In this document: one piece after another, positions 1 to 12,840 of the stretch
Layout of the letters: each line of letters opens with the position of its first letter
Position numbering within the stretch: the first letter of the stretch is position 1
From: Sclerurus mexicanus
Lineage: Eukaryota; Chordata; Aves; Passeriformes; Furnariidae
Length of the DNA: 64,000 nucleotides
Assembly (NCBI GenBank): GCA_013396755.1
Contig: VWZF01003009.1
Span: 124,001 to 188,000, forward strand
Direction: 5' to 3'
Program-made: the position numbers and the translations under genes
The notes under the pieces: model-generated
Databases searched by the model: none
Told to the model about the DNA's origin: nothing
The model's input: the letters and a program-made list of their open reading frames with translations, nothing else

Positions 1-2406
1 CTCAGAAAACTGCACAGGTCCCCACATGCCTGTATCCAGGCCATTCCATGGCAGGACCTTCTGCAGAAGCTGCACTTGTAGGGTGTGTGTTCACTTGGCC
101 GCTTGTGAGTGGAGTGGAGAGACTTGAGGGACTTGCACAAGGTAGTGATAGCCAAAAAACTTTCTGTCACAAAACAGCAAGGGGGGGGCACATGCTGAAA
201 CCCTGCATGTTCGTAGGGATTGCAGGTTATATTAAAACTACTGTGGTGACGTCTCACATGGGACAAACAGACGGTGCATTCAGTCTGGAAACTAAGGCAC
301 TCTTGGAACCACTTCTTCTGCAGTCAGACTTGCGTGCCAGAGCCCTGTCACCAAAAATCCAGGGACCAGGCTGCAAATGGATTTACAAAATCTCTGACTG
401 CAGGCAGGTTGTCGCTCAGATGCTCTCCTCCATGAGGCATGGAGCACATCTCTGCAGGGCATCAGCAGTCATCAGAGATCAACAGGCACTGAGGGAGTTA
501 ATCTGCTCCTTGCAGATGTAGTCCCGGACTGCAGTTAGTTGTCACTGGGAGTGGTGTGGCCTCTCAAGCTGTTCATGGCCTTCAGGAAATTATAGCACTT
601 TGATAAAAATGAAGAAGCCATGTCACATTGTTCTGGGGCTGGATGTTGTCTTAGTATTGCATTTCATGCTATTAAGGATTTTCCCTGACATCTTCCTTCA
701 CATTTCTGTTTCCTAACTTCTCATAAATTACTGGAAAAGGTCTTAACCCGCACTACCATACAGAGCCTTCACTGACAGAAATACAGTAGTCTGCCATTAG
801 TGCTGGAGCAATGCACTTGCTGTGCTTCCAACTGAGACAGTGGCAACTCCCTCCCATCCCTCCCACAACAGCAGTGAGGTGTGCAGATGAATCACTGTCT
901 GTAGAATACAGGCAGTGTTTAGCACTCAGCACACAGCCTGAGAAGAGAAAGAAGCCCACATATTTTGTTTTGAACATATTGTCAATTAGAAGACTTGTGG
1001 GAGCACTGAGCACCTTTAATTTTCCTGTGCAAATGGCTCAGTCTGCCTCACACCTCCCAGAGAATACAGAGGTGACTGGAAGGACCATCAGTATCAGTGA
1101 GAGAAGCACAGGAAATAATCTCAATTGGTAAAATTCAAAGTGCTTTGGATTTGTTTAATTAGATTTGCAACATTATTTAAATACTCCAAATGCCCTGTCC
1201 TCACCAAATAAAAAGGAAAGTGAATTAGTGTTTTGACCTAATTCTGGTTATAACACAGCATTACTTAGGCAAGAGCAATTCTGGTAAAAACAATAACCAA
1301 CTCTTGAGGTTGAGGTCATGATGTTCAGAGAAAATGCTGTGAGTTCAAAGGCTAATTCTAAGGGAAAAGATGAAATGTGAAGGAGAACTTTTAAGTGAAT
1401 AGCAATCCAAGTTAAGCATGTTTTAATGAATAAGAAGGAATACCTGTGTACGGCTGCCACTGCACCAGCTTTTCATCCAATAGAAGAGTTTGATGAATGT
1501 GTCTATTCATTTCTTTATTGGTTTTGCACTTGACATCTCTGACCCAGATTCTCTGTATCAGCCTGTGGATTTAGCTGACTAAATGGAAATGGTCGTAGCT
1601 GAGCCAGTTACTGCAGGCTGCCTTTATAGTCAGTGGAGGCCCAGTGAATGGGGCAGAGGTGGGGGAAAACCATGGTATTGACAGAGACATCTGAAATAGG
1701 TCAGATGACCTACACTCTTAAACGACCTTTTTATCTCCATTGACAACAAAGAGTCCCATAGAGGCAGATCTTCCTGATTAATCTGGAGGGGGAAAACTAT
1801 TTTGATTCCTCTGCAATCATATTTAGGTCTTACAAAGTCCTTTTTACTCATACACCCTCTTTTTTCTGCAACCATCTCAGGCCATTAAGTAAAATTATAA
1901 ACAAAGGGGTTATGGTGCTGCATTTCCTGACAGAGACTCCCATAGGAAAGCCTGATACCCTGAGGTATCTTAGCATAGGCCAGGAGCAGAGTGTGATCTT
2001 TAGAAACAAAGGCCTGAAGATGCAGGAGCCATAGGGCAAAATTTTGCTCTCAGGTCAGGCAAACTCCTTTCCTGCATTTGTGGACTCCAAACAACTAGGT
2101 CTCTGAGGCTGAGAAAGGAAACTTGTCCATAAAAACAGCATCAGTCCATCTTCATAGGACCCCCAGGAATCTTGTACATTCAGGTTCCTTTCTGTCTTGT
2201 AGAGTGCTAAATTCAGCTTTGTTTGTCTTATCATTTGCCACTCCAGGTCCTGTAGGACAGATGCCATTTCCGCACCTGGCTTGGCCAGGACTCACATCGT
2301 GAACATAAATCCACACTCAGCTGCAGAGTCTGGGTCATGGTGGGTTAAGCACATGTATATTCATGCAGTCCGTGCAAATGAATTCAGAAGATTTAATTTT
2401 ACTAGA
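1..2406. other. Unique-looking non-coding sequence, no gene seen
   Basis: I see no gene, repeat family or RNA gene here. A run of eight G residues sits at 181-188. An ATG-initiated open frame of 157 codons covers 48-521 on the plus strand, but it has no recognisable domain and an erratic composition, and no splice signals bound it, so I treat it as chance. The stretch around 1135-1250 is AT-rich. The region ends where a minus-strand LTR begins. Confidence 0.6.
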
Positions 2407-3176
2407 TGATCGGTGTTCACAGATACGTATATATGGTTTATTTTAGAACAATTTGGTTGCAAAGGAAAACAGGTATGTAGCTGTTCAGATTGTTATTATC
2501 TATAGTAATATGGCAATATAAAAGCACAAAGGTATCATCCAAGAAAATGTGTAAGGGAAAAGAGAAAGAGAGAATGAGTTAAAAGAGACAAAAAAAGAGA
2601 GAAAAAGAATGAAAGTTTGTAGACACCACCCAGAGTTCTCCAACAGACTTGGTTGTTGTCACTGTCATCACTGGTGTCTTGGTTTGTCAGGGAGTCATGG
2701 GGGAAATAAGCCCAAAAAACATAAAAAAGCAGATGGACTTATATACCCTCAGAAACCCTCCTGGTGCCTGCCCCGTCCTGGTGGAGGGGTGGGAGGCCTG
2801 TTTTTGCACAATCATGATATTTTTGCAGAATCTGCAGGTGCTGATTTTTGCGAAGTCATTTAGGCTTGGGATAGGGGTCACTTTAGAGATACCCCAGCTA
2901 AAAGCGAGGCATTCTCCTGGGCAATGATGCATGTGTGCACAAAGGGCACCCTTAGATACAGCCTGGCTTGCAGGAGAAAAGCATCACATACCTCTGCTGG
3001 TCTTCTTTAGATAGACATCACACACCTAAGGAAGAATCACACACAAGGAATCGCCCCCTGGATCTCCACGAATCCAACAGTTCATGGACTGTGGCCTTCT
3101 CCCCTCAGCCTTATCCTCATTGTCCTGGCTTCTTGGCACAGCTCTCTATAGTAGCAGTGTTTTAAGGCAATTAACA
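2407..3176 (-). mobile_element. Probable endogenous retrovirus LTR, minus orientation
   Basis: Read on the minus strand, this segment has the layout of a retroviral LTR. It begins TGTTAATTGCC at 3176, has a TATA box (TATATAAG) at 2745-2738 after about 430 bp of U3-like sequence, then a pyrimidine-rich stretch. An AATAAA polyadenylation signal lies at 2442-2437, and the segment ends in CA at about 2407; an alternative end is 2414. A 16-base purine-rich tract directly precedes the TG, as expected just upstream of a 3' LTR. The length of about 770 bp is plausible for avian LTRs. I infer a retroviral LTR from architecture alone and do not recognise the family. I found no second copy in the window and no target-site duplication. 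Confidence 0.55.
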
Positions 3177-3192
3177 TCTCCCACCCCTTGTT
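3177..3192 (-). other. Putative polypurine tract abutting the LTR
   Basis: On the minus strand the bases immediately before the LTR's TG read AACAAGGGGTGGGAGA, which is almost all purine. Retroviruses prime plus-strand DNA synthesis at such a tract directly upstream of the 3' LTR. Its exact abutment on TGTTAA is the best evidence that 3176 is a true LTR boundary and that the sequence at higher coordinates belonged to the element's interior. A chance purine run cannot be excluded. Confidence 0.5.
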
Positions 3193-3530
3193 TGATGTAG
3201 CTGGCTCTCTTTGTTTCCAGCCGTCTCCACTGCAGGGCTCTTGTAACACAAGACCTTATTACTGTATAATATGAGTTGAGTTACAGGGGGGACTTGTGTG
3301 TTTCTGCATGGCTTCCACAACGAGGACGTGCATCTCTCTGTGTGCTGGATGAAGGCAGTTGCACAGGTTCTGGCAGACGGTCTTCACCACCACATAGCAC
3401 AGTTCATCCACACCACGAGGGAAATACTTGTTTACCCAGTCAAAGGCATGAGAGGAGTGATTACAGCATCTGTGCTGTCTAACATGGGCTGTGGGAGGCC
3501 ATAAGCAGCCCAACTACACTGCAGTCACTG
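3193..3530 (-). other. Possible remnant of retroviral internal region
   Basis: This stretch lies where the 3' end of the internal region of a minus-oriented provirus would be. It is more GC-rich than its surroundings and carries a minus-strand open frame at 3513-3259 of about 84 codons. The frame opens at TTG rather than ATG, so it would be an internal fragment, not a complete gene. Its composition is mixed and protein-like, with several cysteines and histidines, but I do not recognise the family and cannot assign it to gag, pol or env. A plus-strand frame overlaps it. It could be host sequence unrelated to the LTR. Confidence 0.25.
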
Positions 3531-6500
3531 CTGTTGCCCTTTATGGTCCTATTTTTCTTTTTATTTTGTTCATTTTATACCTCAGTGCACATGATGGTTT
3601 TTGCTTTTTCTCCAGATTGCACAGAGCCAGCTATTGTTTTTCACAGGAATTTATGCACCTTTTCCATTAGCCAGCTTTATTCTTCCGGTTGCCAAATCCC
3701 TGCTTGTCAACGAGCCAGGCAGGGCACTTCAACATCAACCATGGCAGCTAAAAAATAAATGCATGCTGTTAAGCAATGTACACAGGGTTGATTTGCTCCT
3801 TTGCCCATGCCTCTGACTGCATTCCCTAATAGGTGCTCCTCAAGTGGCTGCTTGGACTTTACTCCCAAGCCTCTGGCTTTCAGGAGGTAATGAGGGTGTG
3901 GACACAAATCCAGAGCAGATGTTCCCAGTGCAGATGCTGGATTTGACCCAGTGGTCTAATTGTCTTTGCCCTGCACCTAATGCTGAGTTCACCAGGCCTT
4001 TTTAGCAGCTGCTGTGTACTTGAAAGTAGTCTCCAACGCCAACTCTTCTTTTTCATTTTGGAAAAGGCAAGACCCATAAGTTACCCAGGTTTCTTAGCCG
4101 TAAGTTATCCAGTGTGACTTTATTACCCCATACTTAATGTACAAAGCATACCACTCCTCCAAAACATCTTCTCCTCTTTACCTTACAATTTTCTCCTTTA
4201 TACATCCAAAAATTAGGAAGAGTCCCAAAGGTATTAGAGTATTACAAAATGTGGATGTTAACATAACCATTTTCTCATGAGACTTTGGAGATTATTTGAC
4301 ACAATTCCAGTTAGCAAGTGCTGACCCATAACTAGGGAAGAAAACAATTAAATCAAAACTCATCTGTTTTATGTAAACTTATTTCCCGTATTACAACAGC
4401 AGTGTATTAGGGCCATGGTGTCCCATGTGAGAATAAAAGGAGAAACAGCAATTTGTATCACAAGTCTGAAAAGTAAAGTTTCCATCCAACATGAGGAAGG
4501 AGACAACAGCAAGATGTGAGAAACTGTAATGGAACTATTTCTATAACACTTTCTATCCAATAAATGCCTTTTGTGCTTGTGGTGTGCCAAGCAGACCATG
4601 GCAACTGGTTAGCAAGGCAAACAGAGCTGGAACTCAAGCTGTGTGGAAGCTTCTATTTTTTGGTGCTTGTAGCCTGAAACTCTTTATCTGAACATCTGCT
4701 TCATTAAGAGATATTGTGATGTTATTCACAAAAGCAACAAAGAGCTACAGAAAGCACTTTTCTCTCTCTCTTTTTCCTACCCATGTTCCATACCCCCCTT
4801 CAAAACTTTTCCACAACAGATGTATGTCACAACATTTACTCTTGGTTTTCACTGTGCTTCCCCACAGAAATGGTAATGTTGTGCTTCAAGGGAACATCAT
4901 GAAAAGCAGGCCAGTGATTTCTGAGTGTTTCTGAAGTAACAATCTATGCAATTTTATTGTTGTTTCTGCTGTTCGGAGAGACCTTAAACTGGGAACAAGG
5001 GAGTATCTGCAAGTAATCTGCAATTACCAAGATATTGTCGGCACCCTCCTTAGAATGGAGTTGAAAAGGCTGAATTATATACGTGGTTTTGGAGTCCTGT
5101 GCTCCACTGATGAGCAGCTGCATGAGGGAGCAGAATCTTAAGTTGTCCCTCAAACAGGATTAAAAACAGTGTGGTTCCAGTATTTCTTCCTTCCTCAGCC
5201 TCTTTGATACCTCATAGGAAATAATGACGGTTACTATAAAAACTGTATTGCACACCCCCTTTTAACAGGAAACCAACTTTATGCTGTTTCATTGTTATTC
5301 AATTCATTCTTCTTGTTAATCTTGCTTACTACTGATTGTAGCTTTGATTTTCTAAAAGGTGACCTCCTGCTCCATCCTCACTTAAAAAGGCTGGCTAATA
5401 ATCACAGTATTTTTAGGACAATGTCAAGGATCCCCTGTCTCTACTCATTGATAGACTATTGATGTTTGAATACAATATATAAAAACAGCCAGAATGGATT
5501 ACAACCAAGGCTTTTCTCCAAAGAAATAACAGCAACTTCTTAGGAAATTGCAAAGATTATCCAAAAGGCGGGTGAACAGGGATGCAGGACCTGCAGGTCC
5601 AAGAAAACATTAGCAACCCCCCAAAATTCCTTTTCCTGCCATAGTACAGCATCTAGCACGATGAGAAATCGGATTTATGACTGCAGCTTCCAGGTGGCAG
5701 AGCTGTACAAAGATCAAACCAGAAGGAAATGGAGATTTCAAGGAATTTATTCCCAGATATTTGCTCATCTTTAAGCAGGCATGACTCGCAGAGTAGGATG
5801 AGTGGGTGTTTCATCTTGCAGGCTGTTCTCTAAAATTAAAGCCAACCATATCTACTGCCAGCATATGCTGGCAGTTGTTTCTTTAGTAACATTTGGCACA
5901 AACACAGCCAGCCACTAAACACTTGTGCTGAGGCCCACCAGTCATTCACTGTCTCCTAGGCCAAAAATTAAATAATTCGTGTGGATATAGCCCCAAAATG
6001 TCAAGAGAGTGGGCAGCAAGGGTAGTGAGGAACCACTGACATTAATAAAAATGGGAAACTGTGTTGCCATACATGGAGAAATATTTGGGTCAGGATTCAG
6101 TGATGCCTTAGTGAAGAACAGACACGAAGAAACATCACTTACTCCTTCATTCTTCTCTGCCTCCCTTTGCTGTTGGTGAGATTCGCATCTGATTTACCCT
6201 GAAAAACTCCCCCCAAGTGATGAGGTCAGATAGACTGCTACAGGTGAAAATCCCTACTGAAAGAAGACCAAGCAAAAACAAGAAACTAAGGCAAACTCCC
6301 TGATACACAGAGAGTACTAGGTGTGCATCCTCCTTTTGCTACAAGCAAGCTATACTCTGCCATACTCTGCTCCATGGGATTCAAAAATGCAAGTCTACAG
6401 AAACTAAAATCCCAGGAGTTACATAGTAAAAGCACCACCCAGAAAGGTATATCTGAAATTTCTAAGCACCATTGTTAGAGGAAGCTGGTGTGCAGAGAGT

Positions 6501-9500
6501 CCTAAGAAATCAGGACAAAAATTTTTACGGCACTCCCACCTGTCCCCAAGAGATGGAAGGATGCAAAGATGCAAGTATGAACATTGTTGTAGGCTTATAT
6601 CAAATGTTACCCCAACCTGAGCCCAGGAGGAATGGATAGGCTGGGGAAGAAGCCACATGTGGTGGCAGCTGCATCTGTGGATCTTCGCAATGGCTCACAA
6701 AAACAGCCGCACTGTGACTATGCTGGTCCAGGTGGGCTGGCTCGACTGATCCTGGTCGGTGTGGGACGGATGAGACTGGAATTGTTTTGTAGGCATTTTT
6801 AAAGCCCACATCTACCAAATTATTTTGAGTTGGACAAAGCAAAGTACTGGATATACTTTGGATGACAGTCCTGTAATAGTAAGGGGATGAATTAAATGAC
6901 CCAGTAAGTCTTCTCTATCTCTAATCTCTGTGATTGCATGAGATATGAAAGATGGGGTTATTAGAACCAATAATATTCATAATCTAAATATCTTACATCC
7001 AGGAGAGAAAGACAAAAAATGAAAAGTGTGCTAAAAACCAATCAGTGTGTTCATAAATCAATTCATTCAGAGGATTTTTTTTTTCTTTTCCCAGGCATTT
7101 GGGTAGAAGTAGCTCTGAGGAAAGGAACACCTAGGGAACACCTTGGGTAATGGAGAAATCCAAAAAGCACTTTGCTTCTTCACGGACATGTTTAACATGA
7201 AATAAATTTAAACATGATCATTTTTCAGTTCAACAGTTTTTGACTTTGTAATGAAAAAAATTATGAGCAAAGAAGAGAAGGAAGGAGAAGAAAAAAGAAA
7301 CACTGCATTCAAAAGTACTCCAGTCAGAAGCTTTGTGTACTGATGGAATAGTCAAGGACATTCAAAAGGTATATATTTGAAGCCTGTGTCTAGATTTACT
7401 AACACTGTTTTTTGGTTTTGTGGTTTTTTTTTAAAAGTAATTATCAACAGTTAATTATGAACATAAATTATGTCAAAAATCATTTCTCCCTGCAGGTGAT
7501 GGTCCACATGAGACATTCAGCTATGTCTGTTTCACTGAAACTACATGTTATGTTTGCTGGTGAGGACCTAGCCCACCCAAAGCCCAGCATGGAGAGTGGC
7601 ACAAAAAGCAATACTTTGACCATGAAAAGGCATTAGTAACTACCTACTGCTTACAGACTTGCCTTACAATCAAATGGCTTGGAAAAGTCTAAAACTAGAC
7701 ACTGTAACAAATGCCAACTTAGTCATGTTTCATTTCTTCTATTTAATAGTCTTGATCATTATTTTTCTTACAGTGAGGTAATTAAGTGTATCTGTCATAT
7801 ATTTGACTTTTAAGGTTACAGGCATTTGGTGAAACATTAAATGAAAACAGCAGTGATTCAGAGTTGTTGAATTTCTAATATAATATTAATCGTCACTGAG
7901 CCTGTTATGCTTCATTCACACACACTCACATGGGCTCTCACTCCCCCTGCTTAATTTTCCAAAACCTTTCCTTTCTGTCAGTCAGAGTTACTGAATATCC
8001 AGGCAAGAGAGTGAGCAGAGTCTGGGGGTGGGCACCTTCTCTGAAACAGGCGTCTGTAACACTGCAGTAGGTGCCCATTTCTCTTACTGATTGGAAAGGA
8101 AGCCCAGGATGATACTATAGATGTCTAAAGCTATGGGACAATAAATCGAGCTGATTTATTAAACCCAAGCAGCTGAGCGTGGCAGGGCTCAGGAGGCAGC
8201 TCTTCCCTCCCACCCTGAGCAGTGCGTGATCCCCACACACCAAGCTGAATTAAAGTCAGCAGTTTCGGGCTGAGAAGGGCTCCTCGCCTGTCCAGTGTGT
8301 TCATTGCTCATTCTTAGTGCCTTCATCTGCACAGTGCAAGCTGCCCCCAGCATAAATAAACAGGCTTGTCTCATCAGAAAACAAAGGGCAAGACAAACAC
8401 ACACCAAGCTGAACTATCATTCTGTCACCAGGCTTTCTGTAATACTATCAATATTTTAAACAGCCACCTTGTCCCTGTTCAAAATGTGGGCTGCCTTCTT
8501 TGTTCTCTCAAGATAAACACAGTATTTTTCTTTTTAATTTTCAAAAAATACCCTGCAGGTTCAGATATGTCTACTGACTGTACAAACTGAAAGAAATACG
8601 AGAACAGCGCTATAGAAAAAAGTTTGATATCTACAGAAAAGGTTCAGCACAGCTCCAGAGGCCATTGACAGGCCATGCTCAAAAGATGGCTGGAGTAAAA
8701 AGAGAAGTACAAAGTGTGGAGTTTCAACTGAAATTGTTCTTCAAATCCATATTGCCATGGAGATTGTTGGGCACAGAAGGGATCAGCTGAGGCTGTTGTT
8801 CTCTCACCTGGTTTATCATTGCCAAATCCATGCTTTTGGGTAGATGTTAGCTACTAATAGTTACTAATGACAAAGAGTTCAGCTGCAGGATGTAGCAGAT
8901 CATGCAGAGTGTGAATATCTTGCAGTTCTGTCCTCCAGCAGACAGGACAGACTGCTGATGCACCAAGGGCAGGAATGGCTGAGTTGGCACACAGGGATGT
9001 GTTCTGCCAACTGCTCATTTTTCCCACAGCTCTCTCTCCTTTTTTAGGCAAAGGATCCCAAATGCAACATGATTGACTGGATGCCTGCTTGTTAATGACA
9101 TGCCAAAGCAACTTCTCAGACATTTTGATCAGCCCTGGAGGCAGGAATGACTTTTGAAAGGCTGCAATGTCCTTCCCTTTCTTTCTCAGCAAACTTCCTT
9201 GGGTTCTGATCTAGGCCACCTGGAGGTCAATGCATAAGTCTTTAGCCAGTGCTCTCCAGTGCTTGGAGTGAACCAGGCTGAACACAGGAATCAGCTTCTG
9301 CAAAAGAACCAGACAGACAGGCAGCAAAATCCTCCCTAATTCCATTCACTCGTGCACAGTCATCAACTGGCCACTGTTGATGTGTTACAGTAAATAAATG
9401 CTGGGTGCTTGCCTGGAGAAAGACGTGGGAGCAATTGCAACACATCTAATCAACTCACAGAACAAAATCCTTTGTTCTATCTGAGGTGCAAATTAAGCAT

Positions 9501-11626
9501 CTTCCTCCTCCAAGCACATTATTTTAAAATACTGCACTGATTTAATAATTTAATAAGCAGTATTCCAAGCATTTCCAGTAGCCTTGGTCCTTGCTGTAAT
9601 CTGCACACAATTTGGAAGCACCCATGCCCCTACTTTTCCAATGACCATGCACTAAGAAGTGTGGGTCCCACACTCTCTCTTCCCTTGTAGTAAATGATTA
9701 GAAAAAAAATCCAAAACAGTGTTCCCAGTGGGAGAAAAGCAGATGACTAGACCTGGGCTGGTGCTGCCTGGGAGAGGTGCAACCTTGGTCCAGGCAGAGG
9801 GAGGCAGGCTTAGGAGAGCTGCCCTTAGGGGAAACAGAGCAATTACTGAGATGGTGAAATGAGACACAACCTACTTCTGCCCATCCATGTGCAGCTTCCA
9901 AAGCCTACTCTCTAGTTCTTTTATGTCTGTAATAACAATGCAGCTTTGTAGCAAAATAGTTTTTGGCACATCTTATGAGTTGGAAGAACAGCCATGAGCC
10001 ACAGCAGGATATGGGGCAGGTAGACCTGAAGCGACATGACTGGTCCTGATGGCAGATAAAAGACTTTTTAGGAGCAGGCAAGTCTGTCTGTGACCCACAT
10101 AGCAGGGAGAGAAAAGACAAACAGTATTGCAAAGACTTGTGGGAAGTACCAAATAGTGTAAAAAATTCCATCTCTGGTGATCTTGTTTCTGATTTCACCC
10201 ATTTAGAGTTTGGATGATTTGCCTATAGAAGTGGTAACAAGATCAGAAGTTCTACTAAGGGTCAGCCTCCCTTCTTTTGGCTTCCTCTCCCATACCTAAC
10301 ATCACAGAGTTAGGACATTATCAGAGGAAATTCTGGTTATTACAGACCCCAATGTGAACCAGTCCCAACATCTCTTCAGTCACTGGTCAGTGGACCCCTG
10401 TGGTGCACCATAGCTCTGCTACCTGATCCCAGTATGCGACTGTATTTGCACCTATATTTGGATGCAAAATATAGGAAGATTCATTAGGAACAGACGCAGG
10501 ACATAGGAACAAAAGGCTGCTGTCTACCTTTGACTATGGTTGTTTATCAAACCAGAGATAATAACCATGAAGGTTAAAATTAGCTATGCTCAGATATTTT
10601 TATGATCCAGCTGTATTACAGCAGCGTTAGAGGCTGTGATTATTGTATTCTATTCAGGTACAAATCCACTTTTCTATCTATGTTTATAGCCCCTCACACA
10701 ACACACCTGCCCCTCTCTTCTCCCCAGTGTGGCAAGACTGTCTCTAAATGGCTTTTGTCCCGTTTAGTCCAAAGGTCTTGCGTTGCATTACTTAGTTGAT
10801 CAGTGACATAACCAGAATTGCTGGATAGGTTTGGATGAGCCTGGATTCTGAAAATGTCACTCCCTGGTTTGGTAGGTGGAGGGGAGTGCACAGCACCACT
10901 GCCAGCAGCAGCCAGGAGACATGAATGGCAGCTCAAAATAAGATGCAACAGGTATGAACTGTAACATCACTAAATTTATCATGGGGTAATTTTGGCACAG
11001 CCCAAAGTTCCTCCTCTGGCTCTAGTCTTGCCAGCAAACCTCCCAATGACAGAAAATGCATTTGTTATCATTCCTGTAACAAGCTCAATTCTCCGAACAG
11101 TCAGGTGTAACTGATGGAGATTGCCTTTCTCATTGCTCAGTCTTGAGGCTTTCCCTGGAAAACCTCCAGGAGAATTCTTTAATGATAATTTTTCTTCCAC
11201 TTCAGCTGCTCTTTATGACCAAGGGCAATGAGCAGGCCCTCCCTTTTTAAGTCTCCCTGGAAGGGTACATATTTGACACTGAAGAAAACAGTGCATGATA
11301 AAAGAGAGCCATTACCAAAGACTCCATTCTTGTCAAAATTCTGAAGATGCAGAGTGACAAAAAGCTCTGCAAGGGTCTTTAGCACTTTTAAGCAAAGTTT
11401 ACAATCTTATCAGGACTAAAACAAGAAACAGATTCATTTAACTTTCTGTTGAAAGTAGAAGAAATGCAAGACAGACCTTCTATAATCTCAATGTTAAACT
11501 TTGTGGATTTAATTACAAAATTGTACAAATATGAGAGGGGGGGTCATACATTCAGGAAATGACATATGTACAAAACACTAAACCTTGGAGTTTGCTGATG
11601 CCTTTAAATTATGTTTAACTGCAGCT
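3531..11626. other. Long gene-free stretch with minor sequence features
   Basis: I see no coding gene or recognised repeat over about 8 kb. Visible features are a 22-bp perfect palindrome at 5854-5875, a T10 run at 7075-7084 and a short T/G-rich tract at 7407-7432. The largest open frame (minus strand, 9192-8854, 112 codons) has no domain signature. Composition is about that of the rest of the window and CpG is rare. Confidence 0.55.
5854..5875. repeat. 22-bp perfect palindrome
   Basis: The half-site ACTGCCAGCAT is followed immediately by its exact reverse complement, giving a 22-bp palindrome with no spacer. The centre contains CATATG, an E-box-type hexamer. It might bind a dimeric factor, or it may be a chance or mutational palindrome. 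No second copy was noticed nearby. Confidence 0.9.
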
Positions 11627-11771
11627 TAAAAAAAACAGCTAAAGAAAAAGAACAGCAGCAGCAACAACAAACAAATAAAACAAAGAATAAAACAAGCAAA
11701 TAAAACAAAACAAAAAAAACCCCACCAAAACCAAAAATAAAACCACAAAGAAAACAAACAAGCAAAAAAAA
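11627..11771. repeat. A-rich (CAAA/AACA-type) low-complexity tract
   Basis: About 145 bases are almost entirely A with interspersed C, and few T. They include imperfect AACAA, CAAA and ATAAAAC units and a short CAG/CAA patch near 11653. The opposite strand gives a T/G-rich, spuriously hydrophobic and cysteine-rich open frame, which is an artefact. Similar tracts lie at 25155-25356 and 27066-27178. Confidence 0.9.
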
Positions 11772-12529
11772 TTCAGATTGCAAAGAGAAGTACTTAAAAA
11801 TATTAAGAAGTCTCAACAGAAGCTAGCTGAAATAATTCCCCATCTCCGTTTTCTGGAGAGCAGAACTACTTTAACTGAAAACATCCCACAAATGCAGCTT
11901 AATGCAAAAATGAGCAAGGAAAATTTGGGTCAAAAAGGTTGTTAAGACCTGATGAAGGAAGAAAGCTTCTAAAATGGCTGCACTCCCAACTCTACAGAAA
12001 CAAAAGCCCACATACTTCTTTTGTCAGATGTCTCCACCAGTGGTGGTTGTGGGAGCTGGTTCCACAAGCAAGAAAAACAGCTCCTGAACTCATGCCAGGT
12101 CAAGAATGACCATGCCATGGTTTGGGTGCCTCCATCGCTACACCTTGACACTGCTCTGCCTGTGGCGTTGTGGAGTGTTACACCAAGGTTGGGCATGGTT
12201 TCCTTCTGGTCTCTCACTACCTCATGGGTATCCCCAAAGTAATAATTTGATAAAGCTTTGGGCTTTTAATCCCCTGGAGACTGAAAGTTGCTTGAGGCAC
12301 CATCTTCTATCCAGCATTACTAAACAATGCTGAGACTCTGAACACCTCTCTTAGAGAAGTTAGTTATCTATTGTATCCTAGTAACGTTAAGCAGTACTGC
12401 CTGGGTTCAGGATGCTGCCATGGTGGGCCTGAGAAGAACACTTCCCCTCCACCACTCCCTTACTGAACCATAAATTGCCTTTCCAGGCCATTCATAACTG
12501 ACACTCTGAAATTTTTTCTTGTATTTTTT

Positions 12530-12790
12530 TTTCAACGTATAATTATTTACTTATTACTCTGCTAATTTTAAACCGAATGCTTTGGGTATATTACTGTTTA
12601 TCTACTGAGCTTTAAGTTGTGAATAATAACATTTCCAGGCTCTTCTCATTAATCATGAAGTCATTAATGTGTTTACATTTAATCAGAGGTAGAGAAGAGC
12701 TGTGCATGATCACACAGACCTAAACACTAGCATTTGAAGGAAAATGCTGAGTATTTTGAACTTTGTTAAAAAAATTGGCATTGACAGCTG
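12530..12790. promoter_or_regulatory. Candidate conserved non-coding (enhancer-like) element
   Basis: This AT-rich stretch holds the octamer TCATTAAT twice, at 12646-12653 and 12661-12668. A forkhead-type TGTTTAC follows at 12670-12676, and further TAAT/ATTA cores lie around them. Clustered homeodomain and forkhead sites are common in vertebrate developmental enhancers. The sequence is free of obvious repeats. The assignment is inference from motif density only, since AT-rich DNA produces such motifs by chance. Confidence 0.2.
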
Positions 12791-12828
12791 GTGCTTTGTA
12801 GAACTAAACCCTTTCAAACTGTTACAGG

Positions 12829-12840
12829 TACCAGCTGGTA
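12829..12840. repeat. 12-bp palindrome with a CAGCTG E-box
   Basis: TACCAGCTGGTA is a perfect palindrome centred on CAGCTG, the canonical E-box for basic helix-loop-helix dimers. It lies just right of the TAAT-rich block at 12530-12790. Functional use is not demonstrated. Confidence 0.7.

Noticed and set aside
48..521. 157-codon ATG open frame, the longest in the window
   Set aside because: No recognisable domain, erratic composition, no promoter-like or splice context. One frame of this size is expected by chance in 64 kb on six frames.
11604..11816. Minus-strand frame rich in phenylalanine, cysteine and valine
   Set aside because: Direct translation of the complementary strand of an A/C low-complexity tract. 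The same applies to the frames at 26932-27358.
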